From: Desulfuromusa sp.
GTDB lineage: Bacteria; Desulfobacterota; Desulfuromonadia; Desulfuromonadales; Geopsychrobacteraceae
DNA length: 7,666 nucleotides
Assembly (NCBI GenBank): GCA_023145655.1
Contig: JAGLDI010000109.1
Coordinates: 1 to 7,666, forward strand
Direction of reading: 5' to 3'
The position numbers were made by a program, and so were the translations under genes. Positions 1 to 4,600 of this stretch are shown piece by piece. The notes beneath the pieces are model-generated. The model was not told where the DNA came from. It worked only from the letters and a program-made list of their open reading frames with translations, and did not search any database. How positions within the stretch are numbered: position 1 is the stretch's first letter; every line of letters begins with the position of its first letter.

Positions 1-62
1 TTAACGGAGAGACGCAGAGAAGGAGAGATCGGAGAGAAGGTCAAAACATATAAATAGCCACC

Positions 63-85
63 ACCAGAGGTAGGCGCCTTTAAGC
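63..85 (+). repeat. 23-base insertion inside one family-B repeat copy
   Basis: The minus-strand copy of family B runs without a break from ATAGCCACC (236-228) into a 22-base CCAAGA-type block (227-206). The plus-strand copy has the same ATAGCCACC at 54-62 and the same 22-base block at 86-107 (20 of 22 bases identical), but 23 extra bases lie between them at 63-85. The extra piece contains the perfect palindrome AGGCGCCT (72-79). It is either an insertion in this copy or a deletion in the other; the sequence alone does not say which. Confidence 0.6.
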
Positions 86-105
86 AAGATACCAAGAGCA
101 CCAAG

Positions 106-154
106 AAAAAACAAAAATCTTTTTTTGGTTTTAAAACCTTAAAAACAGATTTTG
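106..154 (-). terminator. Candidate intrinsic terminator of hypD
   Basis: Read on the minus strand, bases 154-112 can fold into an A/T-rich hairpin: CAAAATCT pairs with AGATTTTTG (one bulge), a T run pairs with an A run, and the tip is the perfect palindrome GGTTTTAAAACC (127-138). The hairpin is followed at once by six T residues (111-106), the layout of a rho-independent terminator. The stem is poor in G+C, so its strength is doubtful. It lies about 95 to 140 bases after the hypD stop codon and no other gene intervenes, so hypD would be the gene it ends. Confidence 0.45.
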
Positions 155-246
155 ATTTTCTCCGCGCCTCTCCGTCTCTCCGTTAAAATGCTTTTGATCG
201 TGTTCTTCTTGGTGCTCTTGGCGTCTTGGTGGCTATACTGGTTTAG

Positions 247-2703
247 TTAAAAGGCTTCATTCTCCGTCCGCTCAATCACTTCCTGCTGCAGATCCGCATT
301 CATATCGTTGAAATAATCGCTGTACCCTGCCATCCGCACCAGCAGATCTTTGTAATCCTCCGGATTCTCCTGAGCGGCTTGAAGTGTTGCCGTATCAACG
401 ATATTGAATTGAATATGGTGCCCACCGAGGGTGAAATAACTGCGAATCAGTTGTCCCAGTTTGACGATATCCTCATCCCGTTTCAACAGGCTGGGCAAAA
501 AACGTTGATTGAGCAAGGTTCCACCCGACATGGTGTGGTCCAGTTTGGTCAGCGATCTGATCACTGCCGAAGGGCCGTGAGTGTCGGCACCATGCGAAGG
601 CGATGTGCCATCGGAGATTGACTTTCCGGCAAAGCGACCATTGGGGGTGGCACCCATCACCTTGCCGAAATAGATATGGCAGGTGGTGGAGAGCATATTC
701 AGATGAAACGTCTCTCCTTTGACATTTGGTTTGCCCTCAATTGCCCCGAGCAGATTCTGATAAACCTGCAGGGCTATATCGTCGGCATAATCATTATCAT
801 TACCGAAAAATGGAGTTTTGTTGATGATCGTCTGGCGGAGAAATTCTTCTCCCTCAAAGTCTTTTGCTACCGCAGCAAGAATCTTTTGCATGCTGAAAGT
901 CTGCTTTTCAAAGGCGTGCGTTTTCAGTGTGGATAAGCTATCGGTGACGGTTCCTAATCCGGTACATTGAATGTAATTGGTATTGTAGCGCGGCCCGGTG
1001 TCATAATAATCTTTTCCCTTACTGATACAATCCTCAATCACTACCGAGAGGAATGGTGCTGGAGCGTACTTGGCAAACATCCGATCAATGTAGTTGCTGA
1101 CGCGGATTTTGGTATCGACAATGTAGTTGAGCTGCTTGACAAAGGCGGCGTAGAGTTCTTCATAATTTTTGAAATCACGAGGATCGCCAGTTTCAATACT
1201 GACTTTTTTACCGGTGACGGGGTCGATGCCATTATTCAAGGTAATTTCAAGGATCTTCGGGACGTTCAGATAGCCGGTCAGAATGTATGCCTCTTTGCCA
1301 AAGGCACCGACCTCGATACAGCCACTGCAGCCTCCTTCGCGGGCATCACGCAGTGATTTCCCCTGGCGCATCAATTCAACAGTATAAACATCAGGGTTAA
1401 ACACCGATGGATAGCCATGTCCCTGCCGAATTACTTTACATGCAGCATGGAGAAATCGGTCAGGGGTTTTACTGCTGATATGGACTGAGCTGCCCGGCTG
1501 GAGGATATGCAGCTCTTCAATCACTTCCAGCATGATGTAGGAGACATCACTGACCCCATCTTTTCCATCGCTGGTGATACCACCAATATTAATATTGGTG
1601 AAATCATTGTAGGTACCACTTTCACGAGCAGTAATGCCGACCTTTGGCGGAGCCGGATGGTTGTTGACTTTGATCCAGAAGCAGCAGAGAAGTTCCTTGG
1701 CCTGATCACGAGTTAAGATTCCTGCGGCAATGTCAGCCTTATAGAATGGTGCCAGATGTTGATCAAAATGACCTGGATTCATCGCATCCCAACCATTCAA
1801 CTCAGTGATCGTCCCCAGATGGACGAACCAGTACATCTGAATTGCTTCATAAAAAGTACGTGGTGCCTTGGCCGGAACCCAGCGACAGACTTCAGCAACC
1901 TTTGTTAATTCGGCAGCCCGTTGCGGATCAATCTCCTCTCTGGCCAGCATTTCAGCAAGATCGGCATGACGTTCAGCAAAGACGATGGCCGCATCGCAGG
2001 AGATATCCATTGCTTTCAGTTCCTCGGCCTTGTCGGTTGCTTCGGGGTCATTCAGATAATCGAGGAAGGCAATTTCAGCTGCGATCTTCTGTTTAAAATC
2101 GAGCATCCCTTTCTGATAAATCTGCCCATCAAGAGCGGTATGTCCGGGCGCGCGCTGTTCCATGAACTCGGTGAACAACCCCGCTTCATAAGCAGCTTGC
2201 CACTCGGCGGGGACATGACTGAAGATCCGCTCTCGAATAGTTTTTCCCTGCCAGTAGGGGATCACCTCTCTGGCATAAGTATCAATATCTTTTTGACTGA
2301 TGGTGTAGCGTTGCTGGTCGCGGGTGTTGAGAACGTGGAAGTCCTCAACGCTGTGACAGGTCAGTTCCGGGAAGGTTGGGATCGCTTTGGGGGAAGGCCC
2401 CCGCTCACCGACAATCAACTCATCATTTCCCAAGTAGAGACTCTTTTTTTTACAGTGGTCGAGAAAATTTAGTGCCCGTAGCATCGGGATTGAATATTTG
2501 CCATAATTTTCTTTGTAAAAGGCTGTTTCATGAAGAGCGCGTTCGATTGATAAGGTTGGATCAACTTCAACGCTGAGTTTGCGTAGACGTTGAATACGAG
2601 AGTTCATCCCCGGAGTTTTTGTCGTGTCGGTTTCCGGGTAGAAATTGCCCTCGCAGGCGGGCCTACGTTCCGGTATGCTTTTGATTTTATCGATGCTATT
2701 CAT
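247..2703 (-). CDS. hypD: HypD-type glycyl radical enzyme (probable trans-4-hydroxy-L-proline dehydratase)
   Basis: HypD removes water from trans-4-hydroxy-L-proline to give pyrroline-5-carboxylate, using a protein glycyl radical in the cytoplasm of anaerobes. Numbering from the TTG-ATG double start (819 residues), the thiyl cysteine is Cys463 and the base Glu465 in SGCIEV; the glycyl radical is Gly794 in RMAGYSDYF. Compared from memory with the C. difficile enzyme, Phe152, His160, Asp278, Ser334, Phe340, Cys434, Glu436, Tyr450, Thr645 and Gly765 all map here at a constant offset of 29 (Phe181, His189, Asp307, Ser363, Phe369, Cys463, Glu465, Tyr479, Thr674, Gly794), implying a near gap-free alignment. 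Differences: Thr437 is Val466, and Cys460 makes a CSGC motif. The ATG at 2703 is chosen because AGGA lies 7 bases upstream; this gives 818 residues with an N-terminal extension of about 29 to 33. Preceded by a sigma-54 promoter. No activase is in view, so the exact substrate remains an inference. Confidence 0.85.
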   Translation of the reverse strand: MNSIDKIKSIPERRPACEGNFYPETDTTKTPGMNSRIQRLRKLSVEVDPTLSIERALHETAFYKENYGKYSIPMLRALNFLDHCKKKSLYLGNDELIVGERGPSPKAIPTFPELTCHSVEDFHVLNTRDQQRYTISQKDIDTYAREVIPYWQGKTIRERIFSHVPAEWQAAYEAGLFTEFMEQRAPGHTALDGQIYQKGMLDFKQKIAAEIAFLDYLNDPEATDKAEELKAMDISCDAAIVFAERHADLAEMLAREEIDPQRAAELTKVAEVCRWVPAKAPRTFYEAIQMYWFVHLGTITELNGWDAMNPGHFDQHLAPFYKADIAAGILTRDQAKELLCCFWIKVNNHPAPPKVGITARESGTYNDFTNINIGGITSDGKDGVSDVSYIMLEVIEELHILQPGSSVHISSKTPDRFLHAACKVIRQGHGYPSVFNPDVYTVELMRQGKSLRDAREGGCSGCIEVGAFGKEAYILTGYLNVPKILEITLNNGIDPVTGKKVSIETGDPRDFKNYEELYAAFVKQLNYIVDTKIRVSNYIDRMFAKYAPAPFLSVVIEDCISKGKDYYDTGPRYNTNYIQCTGLGTVTDSLSTLKTHAFEKQTFSMQKILAAVAKDFEGEEFLRQTIINKTPFFGNDNDYADDIALQVYQNLLGAIEGKPNVKGETFHLNMLSTTCHIYFGKVMGATPNGRFAGKSISDGTSPSHGADTHGPSAVIRSLTKLDHTMSGGTLLNQRFLPSLLKRDEDIVKLGQLIRSYFTLGGHHIQFNIVDTATLQAAQENPEDYKDLLVRMAGYSDYFNDMNADLQQEVIERTENEAF

Positions 2704-2707
2704 CAAA

Positions 2708-2715
2708 ATGTCCTT
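2708..2715 (-). promoter_or_regulatory. Ribosome binding site of hypD
   Basis: On the minus strand AAAGGAC precedes the start, with the AGGA core 7 bases before the ATG at 2703-2701. A TTG directly in front of that ATG is in frame but lies too close to the core. The internal Met34 codon (2607-2605) has only a GGGG run touching the start codon. The site therefore supports the long N-terminus. Confidence 0.6.
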
Positions 2716-2764
2716 TCCCTGACCCGTTACTAAAAACTTTAACTGATTTAGTTGGTAATTTTAG

Positions 2765-2780
2765 AGCAATTTGAGTGCCA
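2765..2780 (-). promoter_or_regulatory. Sigma-54 (-24/-12) promoter of hypD
   Basis: The minus strand reads TGGCAC-TCAAA-TTGCT, matching the RpoN consensus TGGCAC-N5-TTGCW at every specified position, with the GG at 2779-2778 and the GC at 2767-2766 at the proper spacing. Transcription would start near 2754 and leave a leader of about 50 bases before the hypD ATG. The known biology of such promoters is that RNA polymerase needs an AAA+ enhancer-binding protein to open the DNA, so hypD is probably induced by a specific signal. No activator gene is in this window. Confidence 0.85.
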
Positions 2781-2920
2781 AATACATAATATTTTTATTA
2801 TTGATAACCTATTGAAAAAACAGTGGAAAGATATTTCTCTGGGGGGCTGTAATGAGAGAGGGCTCGATATTTTATGCTATAATGAATAGAATATTCAAAT
2901 ATGGATAAATTGTTATGTTA
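2781..2920 (-). promoter_or_regulatory. Possible activator-binding region upstream of the sigma-54 promoter
   Basis: This gene-free stretch separates the sigma-54 promoter from the stop codon of the upstream membrane-protein gene. It contains the dyad TGAAT-N5-ATTCA (2883-2897), whose centre is about 112 bases upstream of the -24 element, within the usual range for an enhancer-binding protein. An A/T-rich block (2781-2820) lies between and includes TATCAA, a partial match to an IHF site. The dyad is short and could arise by chance in such A/T-rich DNA, so the call is tentative. Confidence 0.3.
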
Positions 2921-3301
2921 TTATGAATTGTCTCGTTGGTATGATTTTTTGACCGCAAACCAGTTGATCAATAGAATGAAACCCAGTCCCAGGATGCTAC
3001 CCACCGTAGTCATTCCACCGGAAAACCCCTCTCTGACCGTATCCATAATAAAAACCCCGAAAAAACAGGCAGCAATGACCGTATTTGCTTTGATTGTCCA
3101 AGTGACTTGGCTACGCCATGCCCAACTGAGGATATAAATATTGAAAAGTCCGTACCCTCCGGCAACATAAGAAAAGGTTTTCAACCATTGTGACGCATCG
3201 CTGCCAAAATTAATGGTGACTGCGTATAAGACAAACAAAAATGAGGTAATGACGCTAAAAATCGCGAATCCGTATAATAGAATTTTTTCTTGTGTTTTCA
3301 T
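2921..3301 (-). CDS. Small four-segment membrane protein of unknown function
   Basis: I do not recognise this 126-residue protein. It has four hydrophobic segments at about 8-30, 42-62, 69-88 and 95-117, joined by short polar loops, and a basic C-terminal tail (KKSYQR), so it should be an integral inner-membrane protein with both ends on the same side, probably cytoplasmic. No signal-peptide cleavage site, metal-binding cluster or enzyme motif stands out. The start is supported by GAGG 7 bases before the ATG. It lies 104 bases after the metallo-beta-lactamase-fold gene and 217 bases before hypD, with the sigma-54 promoter in that second gap, so it is probably not co-regulated with hypD. It may be the last gene of the efflux operon or stand alone; I found no convincing promoter in the 104-base gap. 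Confidence 0.75.
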   Translation of the reverse strand: MKTQEKILLYGFAIFSVITSFLFVLYAVTINFGSDASQWLKTFSYVAGGYGLFNIYILSWAWRSQVTWTIKANTVIAACFFGVFIMDTVREGFSGGMTTVGSILGLGFILLINWFAVKKSYQRDNS

Positions 3302-3405
3302 TTTATGACCTCGTATTTAGGAGATGACGCTATGTTGGAGGAAGATTAACAAAAAAGATGATGAAAAGCCATGGAGAGGTTTCTCCTTTTCTCTGCGGGG
3401 AGCTT
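3302..3405 (-). other. Spacer between the membrane protein and the MBL-fold gene
   Basis: This 104-base gap has no gene. It holds a small dyad, GGAGA-GGTT-TCTCC (3373-3386). In the minus direction the dyad is followed by ATGGCTTTTC rather than a clean U run, so it would be a weak terminator at best. I searched for -35/-10 and -24/-12 promoter patterns reading toward the membrane-protein gene and found none that convinced me. Confidence 0.4.
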
Positions 3406-4242
3406 TTAGACATCAAATTCGATTGACAATCCAACCCCCACCTCTTGAAGGGGGATAACGTGCGCGAGGGCAATTTTTGCAGAAAGGTCGGTGCAGTGAC
3501 AGGCGTGTACGGCACCTGGTTGAAGTGCTTTCAGGTAGGCGAGGGTTCCTTTCAACTGGTGTGCGGGGGGATTCAACAGGTGGAACCCGCCGATAATATC
3601 AACGATCCGGTGGTCACTACACACCTTTTTGGCATACTCAATAATATTGCAGATACCGGCATGGGAACATCCGGTAATAATGATCAGTCCGTCGCGAGAA
3701 TGGTAGACGAGGGCAGAGTCATCAATAACCTGATCATCCTCTTCCGCCCCCTCTTTTCGACCAAAGGTCAAATTTTTTTCAAAATCATTCCGTCGGGGAA
3801 TTTCTCCCAAAAATGTCAATTTTGAGCTGAGAGCTTTTGGTTGAGCACTTAATTGGAGAGGAAAGTGCCTCGCCAATTTTTTCTCTGAAATGAGACAGCC
3901 GACTTCTTCATAGCCTTCACCGCTCACACTGACAAAAACCTCAGGATGAGCCACCAGCGTAGGGCGTTTAAAGGGGCGTTGTTCAATTTGTAATTCAGTA
4001 AAGTACCTAATCAGTGGTTCAAGACCCCAAGTATGATCAAGGTGGTTGTGTGAAAGAACCAGGTAATCAAGAGTCGTCAAATCTTTTCCCATTTTAAATG
4101 CGTTTTTGAGGAAGATATCTGAATACCCGGTATCAAACAGAACCGTTGTTTCTTCATCCTCTATGAGGAGTGAAAGGCCTGGTTCAGCAAGAAAATATCG
4201 GTCAATCAGGGTATTATTGTCAACCAGTACTGTGATTTTCAT
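3406..4242 (-). CDS. Metallo-beta-lactamase-fold hydrolase (COG1237-like)
   Basis: This 278-residue cytoplasmic protein has the metallo-beta-lactamase fold and should bind one or two metal ions. Visible motifs are an early LFDTG (35-39), the metal-binding HNHLDH (65-70), GCSHAG (191-196) with His194, and GGFHL with His221, followed by HACHCTD (246-252). The start MKITVLVDN and the GCSHAG / GGFHL spacing resemble the COG1237 group, often named dihydropterin ribofuranosyl-aminobenzene phosphate synthase after an archaeal member; that reaction is not established for bacterial homologues. The reading frame opens earlier (TTG at 4257), but GGGAGG sits 4 bases before the ATG at 4242, so the shorter start is chosen. 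It follows the ATL gene by 36 bases and is probably in the same operon. Its substrate is unknown. Confidence 0.8.
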   Translation of the reverse strand: MKITVLVDNNTLIDRYFLAEPGLSLLIEDEETTVLFDTGYSDIFLKNAFKMGKDLTTLDYLVLSHNHLDHTWGLEPLIRYFTELQIEQRPFKRPTLVAHPEVFVSVSGEGYEEVGCLISEKKLARHFPLQLSAQPKALSSKLTFLGEIPRRNDFEKNLTFGRKEGAEEDDQVIDDSALVYHSRDGLIIITGCSHAGICNIIEYAKKVCSDHRIVDIIGGFHLLNPPAHQLKGTLAYLKALQPGAVHACHCTDLSAKIALAHVIPLQEVGVGLSIEFDV

Positions 4243-4248
4243 TATTCC
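4243..4248 (-). promoter_or_regulatory. Start-deciding ribosome binding site of the MBL-fold gene
   Basis: The minus strand reads GGGAGGAATA-ATG. The GGAGG core overlaps the earlier in-frame TTG-ATG-GGA-GGA codons, so those cannot be the main start. This supports the ATG at 4242-4240 and gives the MBL-fold gene independent initiation within the operon. Confidence 0.6.
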
Positions 4249-4278
4249 TCCCATCAACTTTTAGCCACTTCCAATATT

Positions 4279-4596
4279 TCAAAAGATCCACCCATGCCGA
4301 TCCAGGTCTATCCGTCCGTTTTGGTCAAATGGTAGCCCTTCCGCTTTCAATAGGTCATGCTGCAGAATATTTCCCTCGCCATCAATACGTGGACTGACTT
4401 TGCCTTGGCTGTTTATCACTCGTTGCCAGGGAACATCGTTGCCAGCCGGAAGGGCTGCCATAGCAAAACCGACAGTTCGAGCGGTGCAGCCAATTTTTTT
4501 TGCTATCCAACCGTAAGTGGTGACCTGACCGACAGGAATCTGACGGACTAGATTGTAGATAGCTGAATAGAGTGGGGCGCTCTCGTTTTTGACCAT
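4279..4596 (-). CDS. Alkyltransferase-like DNA-binding protein (ATL, MGMT family without the active cysteine)
   Basis: This 105-residue protein is the C-terminal, DNA-binding domain type of O6-alkylguanine-DNA alkyltransferases. The active-site PCHR motif is replaced by PWQRV (56-60), with Trp57 in place of the alkyl-accepting cysteine. The expected partner residues remain: Tyr28 in the recognition-helix region (VTTYGWIAKKIG) and the base-flipping arginine Arg40 in ARTVG. Known ATL proteins, such as E. coli YbaZ (PWHRV), cannot repair alkylated guanine themselves; they bind it, bend and flip the base, and flag it for nucleotide excision repair. The gene starts 4 bases after the exporter stop codon and has no clear ribosome binding site, so translation is probably coupled to the exporter. 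An ATL protein in an efflux operon suggests linked defence against an alkylating or genotoxic compound; that link is inference. Confidence 0.9.
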   Translation of the reverse strand: MVKNESAPLYSAIYNLVRQIPVGQVTTYGWIAKKIGCTARTVGFAMAALPAGNDVPWQRVINSQGKVSPRIDGEGNILQHDLLKAEGLPFDQNGRIDLDRHGWIF

Positions 4597-4600
4597 TTAT

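Larger units (their letters stand above)
1..241. repeat. Interleaved inverted-repeat cluster downstream of hypD
   Basis: This non-coding stretch holds two repeat families in both orientations. Family A (TTAACGGAGAGACG) is at 1-14 on the plus strand and at 173-186 on the minus strand, a perfect 14-base inverted match; looser GGAGAG-rich sequence extends each copy to about 40 and 159. Family B (CCAAGAGCACCAAGAA) is at 92-107 plus and 206-221 minus, a perfect 16-base match. ATAGCCACC at 54-62 plus and 228-236 minus (9 bases) extends family B. The order is A, B, inverted A, inverted B, so the A pair and the B pair cross. Both families are built from short units of about 8 to 9 bases (GGAGAGAC-like and CCAAGAGCA-like). 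I see no transposase or open reading frame. Similar purine-rich intergenic repeats occur in delta-proteobacterial genomes, but I recall this only in general terms. Function is unknown. Confidence 0.85.

Noticed and set aside
1..241. CRISPR array
   Set aside because: The repeated pieces are inverted, of uneven spacing and internally periodic; there is no regular direct repeat-spacer pattern.
1921..2472. A 183-codon plus-strand open frame opposite hypD
   Set aside because: It is antisense to a gene with strong family motifs, has no recognisable domain, and is one of several such frames on that strand, so it is a shadow of the coding sequence.
2605..2607. Met34 as the dehydratase start
   Set aside because: It would match the usual family length, but the G run touches the start codon, while the ATG at 2703 has a well-spaced AGGA. 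It is kept only as an alternative.
247..2703. Assignment as choline TMA-lyase, glycerol dehydratase or pyruvate formate-lyase
   Set aside because: Those enzymes have GCVEP or adjacent paired cysteines at the active site; here the motif is SGCIEV and the other pocket residues match HypD throughout.
2878..2883. A perfect TATAAT on the plus strand
   Set aside because: No -35 element lies at the right distance (2855-2860 is AGAGAG) and no plus-strand gene follows; such hexamers are expected in this A/T-rich gap.
3373..3386. GGAGA/TCTCC hairpin as a firm terminator
   Set aside because: The stem is only 5 base pairs and the minus-strand U run is broken, so it is mentioned only in the spacer entry.
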